NCBI RefSeq assembly: GCF_030816965.1
Contig: NZ_JAUSYQ010000002.1
Location: 8,298,001 to 8,362,000, forward strand
Direction of reading: 5' to 3'
DNA length: 64,000 nucleotides
Origin: Streptomyces canus
GTDB lineage: Bacteria > Actinomycetota > Actinomycetes > Streptomycetales > Streptomycetaceae
Positions 52,495 through 60,140 of the stretch are shown here, one piece after another. Every line of letters starts with the position of its first letter. The stretch's first letter is position 1. The notes beneath the pieces are model-generated. The model was not told the origin of the DNA. It worked only from the letters and a program-made list of their open reading frames with translations, and made no database searches. Made by a program: the position numbers and the translations under genes.

Positions 52495-53664
52495 ATGCGC
52501 TTCCGCCACCCCGACGGCACCACCGTCCACCTCGCCTACTGCACCAACGTCCACCCAGCCGAGACCCTCGACGGCGTCCTGGCCCAGCTCCGCGACCACT
52601 GCGAACCCGTCCGCCGCCGCCTCGGCCGCGACCGCCTCGGCATCGGCCTGTGGCTCGCCCGCGACGCCGCCCACGCCCTGGTCAGCGACCCCTCCGCGCT
52701 GCGCGACCTGCGCACCGAACTCGACCGCCGCGGCCTCGAAGTCGTCACCCTCAACGGCTTCCCCTACGAGGGCTTCGGCGCCGAAGAGGTCAAGTACCGC
52801 GTCTACAAGCCGGACTGGGCCGACCCCGAACGCCTCGACCACACCACCGCCCTGGCCCGCGTCCTCACCGGACTCCTGCCCGACGACGTCACCGAGGGCA
52901 GCATCTCCACACTGCCGCTCGCCTGGCGCACCGCCTACGACGAGGGGAGCGCCGACAAGGCCCGCACCGCCCTGCTCACCCTCGCCGAACGCCTCGACGC
53001 CCTCCAGGAGCTGACCGGCCGCTCCATCCGCGTCGGCCTCGAACCCGAGCCCGGCTGCGTCGTCGAGACCACCGGTGACGCCATCGCACCGCTGACCGCG
53101 ATCGCCCACGAACGCATCGGCATCTGCGTCGACACCTGCCATCTCGCCACCTCCTTCGAAAACCCGCAGACCGCCCTGGACGCGCTCACCGCGGCCCGTG
53201 TCCCCGTCGTCAAGTCCCAGCTCTCAGCCGCCCTGCACGCCGAACACCCCCATCTCCCCGAGGTCCGCGAGGCACTCGCCGCCTTCGACGAACCCCGCTT
53301 CCTGCACCAGACCCGCACCGGCACCTCCGCCGGCCTCCGCGGCACCGACGACCTCGGCGAGGCCCTCGCAGGCGGCGCCCTGCCCGACGGGGCACCCTGG
53401 CGCGCCCACTTCCACGTCCCGCTGCACGCGGCCCCCGCCGCACCGCTCACCTCCACGCTCCCCGTACTCAAGTCCGCCCTGACCCGGCTCGTCGGCGGCC
53501 CGCACCCGCTCACCCGCCACCTGGAGGTCGAGACCTACACCTGGCAGGCCCTCCCACCCGAACTGCGCCCCCGCGGCCGCACCCAGCTGGCCGACGGCAT
53601 CGCCGCCGAACTCACCCTCGCGCGCGACCTGCTGACGGACCTCGGCCTGAAGGAGCTGCCATGA
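52495..53664 (+). CDS. eboE: EboE, TIM-barrel metabolite traffic protein
   Basis: A 389-residue TIM-barrel protein of the EboE family. The beginning (HLAYCTNVHPAETLDGVLAQL) and FPYEGFGAEEVKYRVYKPDW are hallmark EboE segments; VGLEPEPGCVVET, GICVDTCHLATSFE and FHVPLHAAP supply sugar-isomerase-like metal sites. EboE was described in cyanobacterial and eustigmatophyte Ebo operons. It is separated from EboB by 3 bases and overlaps EboF by 4. It may isomerise or bind the pathway intermediate. Confidence 0.9.
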   Translation: MRFRHPDGTTVHLAYCTNVHPAETLDGVLAQLRDHCEPVRRRLGRDRLGIGLWLARDAAHALVSDPSALRDLRTELDRRGLEVVTLNGFPYEGFGAEEVKYRVYKPDWADPERLDHTTALARVLTGLLPDDVTEGSISTLPLAWRTAYDEGSADKARTALLTLAERLDALQELTGRSIRVGLEPEPGCVVETTGDAIAPLTAIAHERIGICVDTCHLATSFENPQTALDALTAARVPVVKSQLSAALHAEHPHLPEVREALAAFDEPRFLHQTRTGTSAGLRGTDDLGEALAGGALPDGAPWRAHFHVPLHAAPAAPLTSTLPVLKSALTRLVGGPHPLTRHLEVETYTWQALPPELRPRGRTQLADGIAAELTLARDLLTDLGLKELP

Positions 53665-55058
53665 ACCACCAGCCCCAAGAGGCGGCACCGACCCCTCTCC
53701 TCGTCCTCGACGTCGTAGGCCTCACCCCCCGTCTCCTCCGCCACATGCCCCACCTCAAGGCCCTCGCCCGGTCCGGATCCCATGCCCCGCTCGGCACCGT
53801 GCTGCCCGCCGTCACCTGCGCCGCCCAGTCCACCTTCCTCACCGGCACCCACCCCTCGGAACACGGCATCGTCGGCAACGGCTGGTACTTCCGCGAACTC
53901 GGCGACGTACTCCTGTGGCGACAGCACAACGGTCTGGTCGCCGGCGACAAACTCTGGGACGCCGCCCGCCGCGCCCACCCCGGCTACACGGTCGCCAACA
54001 TCTGCTGGTGGTACGCCATGGGCGCCGACACCGACTTCACCGTCACCCCCCGCCCCGTCTACTACGCCGACGGCCGCAAGGAACCCGACTGCTACACCCG
54101 GCCCCCGGACCTGCACGACGAACTCACCGAGAAACTCGGCACCTTCCCCCTCTTCCACTTCTGGGGACCCGGCGCGGACCTGGTCTCCAGCCAGTGGATC
54201 ATCGACGCGACCCGTCACCTCATGGGCACCCGCCATCCCGACCTGACGCTCTGCTACCTCCCCCACCTCGACTACGACCTCCAGCGCTTCGGCCCCGACG
54301 ACCCGCGCTCCCTGAAAGCCGCCGCCGACCTGGACAGGGCGCTCGCCCCGCTCCTGGACGACGCCCGCGCGGAAGGCCGTACCGTCGTCGCGCTGTCCGA
54401 GTACGGCATCACCCGCGCGGACCGCCCCGTCGACATCAACCGCGCCCTGCGCCGCGCCGGACTTCTCGAGGTGCACACACAGGACGGCATGGAGTACCTC
54501 GACCCGATGGCCTCCCGTGCCTTCGCGGTCGCCGACCACCAGATCGCCCATGTCTATGTGCGCCGCCCCGAGGACCTGGACGCCACCCGAGCCGCCCTCG
54601 ACGGCCTGCCCGGCATCGAGCAACTCCTCGACGACGAGGGCAAGAAGGCCCACCACCTCGACCATCCGCGCTCCGGCGAACTCGTCGCCGTGGCGGAGCC
54701 GGACGCGTGGTTCACGTACTACTACTGGCTCGACGACGACCGCGCGCCCGACTTCGCGCAGCTGGTCGAGATCCACCGCAAACCCGGCTACGACCCGGTC
54801 GAACTCTTCATGGACCCGCTCGACCCCTACGTCAAGGTCAAAGCGGCCACCGCGCTGGCCCGAAAGAAGCTCGGCCTGCGCTACCGCATGGCGGTCGTGC
54901 CCCTCGACCCGTCACCTATTCGCGGCAGCCACGGCCGCCTCCCCGAGAGCGACGACGACGGTCCGCTCCTCATCTGCTCCACCCCCCGCACCCTCGGCGA
55001 CCGCATCGCGGCCACCGACGTGAAGTCACTCCTGCTCCACCTCGCCGGTCTCGGCTGA
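53661..55058 (+). CDS. EboF-type alkaline-phosphatase-superfamily phosphodiesterase
   Basis: A 465-residue nucleotide pyrophosphatase-like enzyme. The first metal aspartate is in LLVLDVVGLTP, the nucleophile threonine in PAVTCAAQSTFLTGTHPSEHG, and the second Asp in YLPHLDYDLQRFG. The third metal site, normally a DHG motif, reads LSEYGITRA (coding bases about 54396-54422): Asp is replaced by Glu and His by Tyr. The C-terminal SHGRLP histidine may compensate. It overlaps EboE by 4 bases and is the last gene of the tight Ebo cluster, with 101 bases to the next gene. Substrate unknown. Confidence 0.88.
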   Translation: MNHQPQEAAPTPLLVLDVVGLTPRLLRHMPHLKALARSGSHAPLGTVLPAVTCAAQSTFLTGTHPSEHGIVGNGWYFRELGDVLLWRQHNGLVAGDKLWDAARRAHPGYTVANICWWYAMGADTDFTVTPRPVYYADGRKEPDCYTRPPDLHDELTEKLGTFPLFHFWGPGADLVSSQWIIDATRHLMGTRHPDLTLCYLPHLDYDLQRFGPDDPRSLKAAADLDRALAPLLDDARAEGRTVVALSEYGITRADRPVDINRALRRAGLLEVHTQDGMEYLDPMASRAFAVADHQIAHVYVRRPEDLDATRAALDGLPGIEQLLDDEGKKAHHLDHPRSGELVAVAEPDAWFTYYYWLDDDRAPDFAQLVEIHRKPGYDPVELFMDPLDPYVKVKAATALARKKLGLRYRMAVVPLDPSPIRGSHGRLPESDDDGPLLICSTPRTLGDRIAATDVKSLLLHLAGLG

Positions 55059-55159
55059 CCGGCCCGAAAGAGCGGCACCCGACGACCGGTCTTTTCCGAC
55101 TGGTCCCCAGTGAAGCACCCACCACTGACAACGCCCTCCGACACCGAGGAGTCCCAGGC

Positions 55160-56200
55160 ATGAGCCGCATCTCCCAGCCCGATCCCGAACTCACCCACCG
55201 CCTCACCAGACGAGGCATGCTCGGCGTGGCCGCGGGCGCCACCGCCGCCGCGTTGCTGGGCGCCGCAGCGACCCCGGCGACCGCCGCCACCGAGACGGCC
55301 GACAAGACGTCCGGCCGCGGCCGCCCCGTCCTGCCCCCCGGCCGCCTCGGCATCCAGCTCTACAGCCTCCGCGACAAGGTCTCCACGCTCGGCTTCGCCC
55401 CCGTCTTCGCCGAACTGGAGAAGTACGGCTACGACGAGGTCGAGTTCGCCGGCTACACCCAGGGCTCGGCCGGACCCATCACGCTGGCCCAGCTCAAGCG
55501 GCTGGCCCGCGACCACGGCCTGAACCCGATCGGCAGCCATGTCGGCTACTACTCGGACGACCCGAACGCCTACACCTTCGCCCAGAACCTCACCAAGGTC
55601 CTCGACGACGCGCAGGCCCTCGGCCTCAAACACATCGGCACCGCCTCGGGACCGTTCCGCTACGGCTCGACCGTCGACGCGTGGAAGCGCGCAGCCGAGG
55701 AGTTCAACACCTATGGAGCCGCGGCGAAGGCACGCGGCATGAAGTTCTACCAGCACAACCATTCCGAGGAGTTCTCCTTCGCCACCGACAACCCCAAGGT
55801 CCGTCTCTACGACGTGCTGCTCAAGGAGACCGACCCCGACCTGGTGTTCCTGGAGATGGACATCTACTGGGCGTACTCGGGACAGTTCCGCTTCTCCAAG
55901 CGGCCCGACGGCACCCCCGCCCCCTTCGAACCCCTCGACTACGTCCTCAGGCAGCCCCACCGCTACCCGCTCTTCCACGTCAAGGACGGGGTGAGCGACC
56001 CGGCCAACACCTACGGCTACCGCATGACCGACGTCGGCGACGGAGACATCGACTACCAGAAGTTCATCTCCGCCGTGACCCGGCTGCGGGGCGAGCGCCT
56101 CGCCCACCACTGGCAGGCCGAGCACGACCAGCCCGCCGAGTCCTTCACGTTCGCCCGCCGCTCCAGCGCGTACCTGCACTCGCTGCGGGAGAAGTGCTGA
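55160..56200 (+). CDS. Tat-exported sugar phosphate isomerase/epimerase-type protein
   Basis: A 346-residue secreted TIM-barrel protein. The signal HRLTRRGMLGVAAGATAAALL is a typical twin-arginine peptide cleaved near residue 43 (ATPATAA). The barrel begins at RLGIQLYSLRDKVS and shows YQHNHSEEFSF, VFLEMDIYWAYSG and LFHVKDGVSD metal-site motifs, as in other secreted isomerases. A Tat pathway fits a metal-loaded enzyme folded in the cytoplasm. AGGAG precedes the ATG. It lies 101 bases after EboF and ends at a terminator, so it closes the large gene set. Confidence 0.9.
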   Translation: MSRISQPDPELTHRLTRRGMLGVAAGATAAALLGAAATPATAATETADKTSGRGRPVLPPGRLGIQLYSLRDKVSTLGFAPVFAELEKYGYDEVEFAGYTQGSAGPITLAQLKRLARDHGLNPIGSHVGYYSDDPNAYTFAQNLTKVLDDAQALGLKHIGTASGPFRYGSTVDAWKRAAEEFNTYGAAAKARGMKFYQHNHSEEFSFATDNPKVRLYDVLLKETDPDLVFLEMDIYWAYSGQFRFSKRPDGTPAPFEPLDYVLRQPHRYPLFHVKDGVSDPANTYGYRMTDVGDGDIDYQKFISAVTRLRGERLAHHWQAEHDQPAESFTFARRSSAYLHSLREKC

Positions 56201-56214
56201 CAGCACACGCGTGA

Positions 56215-56265
56215 GGCGGGACCCCGACGGCGCAGGGGGCGCTCCCCGCCGGTCGGGGTCCCGCC
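56215..56265. terminator. bidirectional hairpin between the Tat isomerase and fdhD2
   Basis: A perfect 14-base inverted repeat, GGCGGGACCCCGAC at 56215-56228 and its complement at 56252-56265, with a 23-base GC-rich loop, lies between the convergent stops at 56200 and 56288. It ends the 20-kb sugar/Ebo gene set. Confidence 0.83.
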
Positions 56266-56287
56266 GTTCGTGCAGCGGGCAGGACCG

Positions 56288-57139
56288 TCAGCCCTGAGCG
56301 GCCGCGACGGCCTGCAGGGTGATGCGGTCCTCGCCCGCGTACACGTTCATGGAGTGGCCGCGGAGGAAGCCGACGAGGGTGAGGCCGGTTTCGGTGGCGA
56401 GGTCGACGGCCAGGGAGGAGGGTGCGGAGACGGCGGCGAGGATCGGGATGCCGGCCATGACGGCTTTTTGTGCCAGTTCGAACGAGGCCCGCCCGGAGAC
56501 GAGAAGGATGACGCGGTTCAGGGGGAGGTTGTTGTTCTGCAGGGCGCGGCCGATGAGTTTGTCGACGGCGTTGTGGCGGCCGACGTCCTCGCGTATGTCG
56601 AGCAGTTCGCCGTGTTCGGTGAAGAGGGCGGCGGCGTGCAGGCCCCCGGTCCGGTCGAAGACCCGTTGGGCTGCGCGGAGCCGGTCGGGGAGGCTCGTGA
56701 GCAGCTCGGGTTCGACACGGACCGGGGGAGCGTCGTTGATCGGCCAGCGCGTCGTCGTACGCACCGCGTCGAGGCTCGCCTTGCCGCACAGGCCGCAGGA
56801 GGAGGTCGTGTAGACGTTCCGTTCGAGCGTGATGTCGGGGATCACCACCCCGGGGGCTGTCTTCACGTCGACGACGTTGTACGTGTTCGAGCCGTCGGCG
56901 GTGGCGCCGGCGCAGTAGACGATGTTGTGCAGGTCGCTGTGTTGGGCGAGGACGCCTTCGCTGACGAGGAAGCCGGCGGCGAGGGCGAAGTCGTCGCCGG
57001 GGGTGCGCATGGTGATCGCGAGGGGTTTGCCGTTGAGGCGGATCTCCAGTGGTTCCTCGGCGACCAGGGTGTCCGGGCGGGACGAGACCGCCCCGTCGCG
57101 GATGCGGATCACCTTGCGTCGTTCCGTGACTCGTCCCAT
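56288..57139 (-). CDS. fdhD: FdhD, formate dehydrogenase sulfurtransferase (copy 2)
   Basis: A 283-residue protein almost identical to copy 1, with the same SSCGLCGK and EDVGRHNAVDKL motifs. The C-terminal 15-20 residues (EDRITLQAVAAAQG) differ from copy 1 (EHRLALEATAAQS). The start is the ATG at 57139 and lies 8 bases after the stop of a truncated formate dehydrogenase, with which it forms an operon. Function is sulfuration of molybdenum cofactor for formate dehydrogenase. Having two near-identical fdhD genes is unusual, as one is normally enough. Confidence 0.93.
   Translation of the reverse strand: MGRVTERRKVIRIRDGAVSSRPDTLVAEEPLEIRLNGKPLAITMRTPGDDFALAAGFLVSEGVLAQHSDLHNIVYCAGATADGSNTYNVVDVKTAPGVVIPDITLERNVYTTSSCGLCGKASLDAVRTTTRWPINDAPPVRVEPELLTSLPDRLRAAQRVFDRTGGLHAAALFTEHGELLDIREDVGRHNAVDKLIGRALQNNNLPLNRVILLVSGRASFELAQKAVMAGIPILAAVSAPSSLAVDLATETGLTLVGFLRGHSMNVYAGEDRITLQAVAAAQG
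56325..57139. repeat. near-identical duplicate tract, fdhD copy 2
   Basis: Partner of the tract at 30336-31150, in the same orientation and 25,989 bases away. Differences cluster near the 3' end of the gene. Confidence 0.9.
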
Positions 57140-57147
57140 GTCCGGCC

Positions 57148-57930
57148 TCAGTTCCGTATCGCCACGACGGGCATTTTCTCGATCCGAATCGCGGCAGCCT
57201 CGAACTCCACAACCCCCGCGACCGGGCAACTGGCCCTGAGGGAGCACCGGTTGGCGTCCACGCCGTCCGGTGGGCGGCCGGTCATGAACGCCACACCGGG
57301 CCGCAGTGCCGGATCCACCCACACCGGTGCCGTCGTCGAACCCCGCCGGGTCGCGACCCTCACCTGCTCGCCGACGACCACGCCGTAGCGCTCGGCGTCC
57401 TCCGGACTCAGCTCGACGCACTCGGCACGCCGCAGCGAAGACGCCGAACCACCCTTGTGCAGGCGGGCGTTGTGCGAGTCCAGCCGGAGGCCCTGGGTGA
57501 GCCTGACCGGATACTCCTCGTCCGTCAGGTCGACGGGAGGGGCATGCCGGACCAGGTGGAAAGGTGTACGCCGCTCTCGATCGGTATGACCGTGGCCGGT
57601 GAGCAGTGACAGGTTGATCAGCGCGCGGTCCTCGTCGTGCTCCGTGCCGTCGAACGCCCGGAACGGCTCACCCCGCGCGTAGGCCTGCGCCAACTCCCGT
57701 ATGACAGTGGCCGGTACGCCCGTCACCTTCACCGCGAGCGACACCGTCCACGGCTCGACGAGTTGTCTGTACTCCTCGAAGCCCTGGGTCGCACGATCGA
57801 TGAACTCCCGGTCGGCCAGGCCCGCCCGGATGATCTCCCGGCCGATCGCATGGGCCATCGGGGCCTCGGATCCGGCGTTCGGCCGGATCCGAGGTCCCGA
57901 CCCGATGGCGTGGGTGCCCGGTTCCGTCAT
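57148..57930 (-). pseudogene. internally deleted formate dehydrogenase alpha-subunit remnant
   Basis: A 260-codon frame composed of pieces of a molybdopterin oxidoreductase. Residues about 20-95 match the middle region (PMAHAIGREIIRAGLADREF, ATVIRELAQAYARG), about 95-125 a linker (EHDEDRALINLSLLTGH), and about 125-255 the C-terminal MopB domain (PPVDLTDEEYPVRLTQGLR, AERYGVVVGEQVRVATRRG, APVWVDPALRPGVAFM). The N-terminal Fe-S site, the catalytic Cys or Sec and most of the active site are missing. A full enzyme is about 700 residues or more. It overlaps panE-like by ATGA and precedes fdhD2 by 8 bases, so it may still be translated. Coding frame is open. Confidence 0.75.
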
Positions 57931-58898
57931 GCGGCGGACCGGATCGCGAGGAGGTCGGAGAGCGCGTGCACGGTGCGCAGCGTGGGCACGTCCACGCCGG
58001 TGATCTCCGCCAGCTCGATGACGGCGGTGAGGAGGACGTCGAGTTCCAGGGGCTTGCCGCGCTCCAGGTCCTGGAGCGTGGAGGTGCGATGGTCGCCGAC
58101 CCGTTCGGCGCCGGCGAGGCGGCGTTCGATGGAGACACCGACGGTACAGCCGAGGGCCTCGGCGACCGCGAGAGTCTCGGCCATCATGGTCTCGATGACC
58201 TTGCGGGTGCCGCCGTGCAGGCACATCTGGCGCATGGTGGCACGGGCCAGCGCGCTGATGGGGTTGAAGGAGATGTTGCCCAGCAGCTTGAGCCAGATGT
58301 CGTCCCGGAGGTTCGGCTCCACCGGGCACTTGAGCCCGCCCGCCTGCATGGCCTCGCTGAACGCCTGGCACCGGGGTGAGAGGCTGCGGTCGGGCTCCCC
58401 GATGGAGAACCGGGTGCCTTCCAAGTGCCGTACGACACCCGGCCCTTCGAGCTCGGTCGCCGCGTAGACGACACAACCGATGGCCCGGGAGGGCGCGAGC
58501 ACCGCACTGACCGCACCGCCCGGATCGACACTTTCGATGCGGTGGCCGTCGTGCGGGCCACCGTGCCGGTGGAAGTACCACCAGGGAATGCCGTTCTGGG
58601 CCGCGATGACCGCGGTGGTGTCGGTGAGAAGGGGCTCGATGAGCGGCCCGCACGCCGCGTACGAGTTGGCCTTCAGGCCGAGGAAGACGTAGTCGACCGG
58701 GCCGATCTCGGCCGGGTCGTCGGTGGCATGGACGTCAGCGGTGAAGTCACCGCGGGGGCTGAGGACTTGGACACCGTGCTGCCGCATGGCCGCCAGATGC
58801 GGACCGCGGGCGATGAGGTGGACGTCGGCGCCGGCGCGGTGGAGTGCCGCGCCGACGTAGGCACCGATGGCTCCGGCGCCGAGGATGGCGACTTTCAT
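57927..58898 (-). CDS. ketopantoate reductase (PanE/ApbA) family protein
   Basis: A 323-residue NADPH-dependent 2-keto-acid reductase. The Rossmann loop MKVAILGAGAIGAYVGAAL opens the protein; VDYVFLGLKANSY, NGIPWWY and the lysine-bearing DDIWLKLLGNISFNPISAL in the C-terminal domain are typical of the family. Placement in a formate/oxalate operon argues against housekeeping pantothenate synthesis; a glyoxylate- or hydroxypyruvate-type 2-keto acid is possible. Its last bases overlap the formate dehydrogenase remnant. A TGTCTACAG operator lies 57 bases upstream. Confidence 0.87.
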   Translation of the reverse strand: MKVAILGAGAIGAYVGAALHRAGADVHLIARGPHLAAMRQHGVQVLSPRGDFTADVHATDDPAEIGPVDYVFLGLKANSYAACGPLIEPLLTDTTAVIAAQNGIPWWYFHRHGGPHDGHRIESVDPGGAVSAVLAPSRAIGCVVYAATELEGPGVVRHLEGTRFSIGEPDRSLSPRCQAFSEAMQAGGLKCPVEPNLRDDIWLKLLGNISFNPISALARATMRQMCLHGGTRKVIETMMAETLAVAEALGCTVGVSIERRLAGAERVGDHRTSTLQDLERGKPLELDVLLTAVIELAEITGVDVPTLRTVHALSDLLAIRSAA

Positions 58899-58954
58899 GG
58901 GTGGAAGCTCCGTTCGGTGAGGGTGACCGAGGAACTGCCGACTTTGTCGACTGG

Positions 58955-58970
58955 ATATTGTCTACAGGAT
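58955..58970. promoter_or_regulatory. GntR-type operator upstream of the panE-fdh-fdhD2 operon
   Basis: ATATTGTCTACAGGAT shares the core TTGTCTACAG with the sites near fdhD1 and GntR copy 1. It lies 57 bases upstream of the panE-like start (minus strand), within the 238-base gap to the divergent GntR copy 2. Confidence 0.72.
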
Positions 58971-59061
58971 GGGAGGAGTGCTCAGCAAGGGTCGTGACGT
59001 CACCAAGCCCGGTGAGCTGCTGCTACGCCCTTGCGGCCCGCGCTCACGGTGGCTGTGCGCC

Positions 59062-59076
59062 GTAGACTGTAGGCGA
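59062..59076. promoter_or_regulatory. operator-like site upstream of GntR copy 2
   Basis: GTAGACTGTAGGCGA lies 61 bases before the GntR2 ATG and matches the site of GntR1 (GTAGACTGTAGACAA) at 13 of 15 positions. The surrounding GTGCGCCGTAGACTGTAG is shared by the two promoters. Confidence 0.62.
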
Positions 59077-59136
59077 AAACCAATTCATACTTGGCTCTCA
59101 GCTGCAGCGAAACGACGCTGTGCAGGAGGGACCGCG

Positions 59137-59814
59137 ATGTTGCCGACGACAGGACTGCCGTACGGGACGGTGCCCAGGCTCGAGCGTCCCGGTCCGCTGC
59201 GCGACCGTGTTTACGGGGCATTGCTCGAACTGATCACGACGCGGGCTCTGCAGCCGGGTCAGCATCTGGTGGAGAGTGAGTTGGCCGGGCATCTGGGGGT
59301 GTCGCGGCAGCCGGTGCGGGAGGCGTTGCAGCGGTTGAACACTGAGGGCTGGGTGGATCTGCGGCCTGCTCAGGGTGCGTTCGTGCATGAGCCGACGGAC
59401 GAGGAGGCTGATCAGCTTCTGACCGTGCGGACGTTGTTGGAGGCCGAGGCGGCTCGGCTGGCGGCGGCGAACGCGGGCAGTGCCGGTATCGCCGTGCTGG
59501 AGGAGTTGTGCGCTCAGGGTGAGCGTGCGGTCGCCGCGGACGACGTGGATGCCGCGGTGGCTCTGAACGCCCGACTGCACGCCACGATCATGGAGTTGGC
59601 GGGCAACGCGGTCCTGGCGGAGCTGGCGGGGCAGGTGGATCGCCGGGTGCGCTGGTACTACACGCCGATCGCCCGGCAGCGCGGCCGGCAGTCCTGGATC
59701 GAGCACCGTGAGCTGATCGCGGCGATCGCCGACCGCGACGAGGAGCGCGCTACCGCGGTCATGCGCCGGCACACCGAACACACGCGGAAGATGTACCACG
59801 ACCGCGAGAAGTAG
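59137..59814 (+). CDS. GntR-family regulator with FCD domain (copy 2)
   Basis: A 225-residue FCD-type regulator like copy 1, with the same winged helix and ligand-binding domain. The N-terminal 30 residues (MLPTTGLPYGTVPRLERPG) and C-terminal 20 (EERATAVMRRHTEHTRKMY) differ from copy 1, whereas residues 28-200 are essentially the same. AGGAGGG precedes the ATG by 7 bases. It is divergent from the panE-fdh-fdhD2 operon and lies near the OFA/frc genes. It probably recognises the TGTCTACAG sites here and at the first locus. Confidence 0.92.
   Translation: MLPTTGLPYGTVPRLERPGPLRDRVYGALLELITTRALQPGQHLVESELAGHLGVSRQPVREALQRLNTEGWVDLRPAQGAFVHEPTDEEADQLLTVRTLLEAEAARLAAANAGSAGIAVLEELCAQGERAVAADDVDAAVALNARLHATIMELAGNAVLAELAGQVDRRVRWYYTPIARQRGRQSWIEHRELIAAIADRDEERATAVMRRHTEHTRKMYHDREK
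59226..59739. repeat. near-identical duplicate tract, gntR copy 2
   Basis: Partner of 34119-34632, in the same orientation and 25,107 bases away. The flanking parts of the gene differ clearly, so identity changes sharply at the tract ends. Confidence 0.88.
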
Positions 59815-59965
59815 CCTCCGATCCTGTCCGCGACAGGGACAGCGACAGCGACAGCGACGCGGCCGCGAGGCGACCGGCTGCCGCCCGAGCCGCCCGGGCA
59901 GCCGGACCGACGGGCAGCCGAGCCGTCGAGCATCCAGGCAGCCGGCCTCGGTCCGGGTCGGCTGT

Positions 59966-60000
59966 TTTCGCGTTTCGCGTTTCGCGTTTCGCGTTTCGCG
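59966..60000. repeat. TTTCGCG x5 microsatellite-like repeat
   Basis: Five perfect head-to-tail copies of the 7-mer TTTCGCG, unusual in sequence of such high GC. It lies in the noncoding gap between GntR2 and the OFA gene. Confidence 0.95.
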
Positions 60001-60077
60001 GTTGCGGTCGCTGCCTCGCGGCCGGAGCGCTGAACCTCTGGGCCACGGGTGGGCCGCGGGCACCGGACCATCGGATG

Positions 60078-60119
60078 AGGCGGCCCTTCCCCGGCGAACG
60101 CCGAGGCGGAGGGCCGCCT
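60078..60119. terminator. hairpin between GntR2 and the OFA transporter genes
   Basis: AGGCGGCCCT (60078-60087) pairs with its exact complement (60110-60119) across a 22-base loop that itself can pair partly. It lies just before the convergent OFA stop codon at 60141. Confidence 0.7.
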
Positions 60120-60140
60120 GATCCGTCCGAACCGCCCCGC

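Larger units (their letters stand above)
59815..60140. other. 326-base gap with short tandem repeats and a terminator
   Basis: No gene is visible. The gap holds GACAGC three times (59838-59855), TTTCGCG five times (59966-60000) and a hairpin (60078-60119). The GntR2 and OFA genes converge on it. Confidence 0.7.

Noticed and set aside
35739..56200. Mobile element or integrated island carrying the sugar/Ebo genes
   Set aside because: No integrase, transposase, tRNA or flanking direct repeats were seen, and base composition and codon bias match the surroundings.
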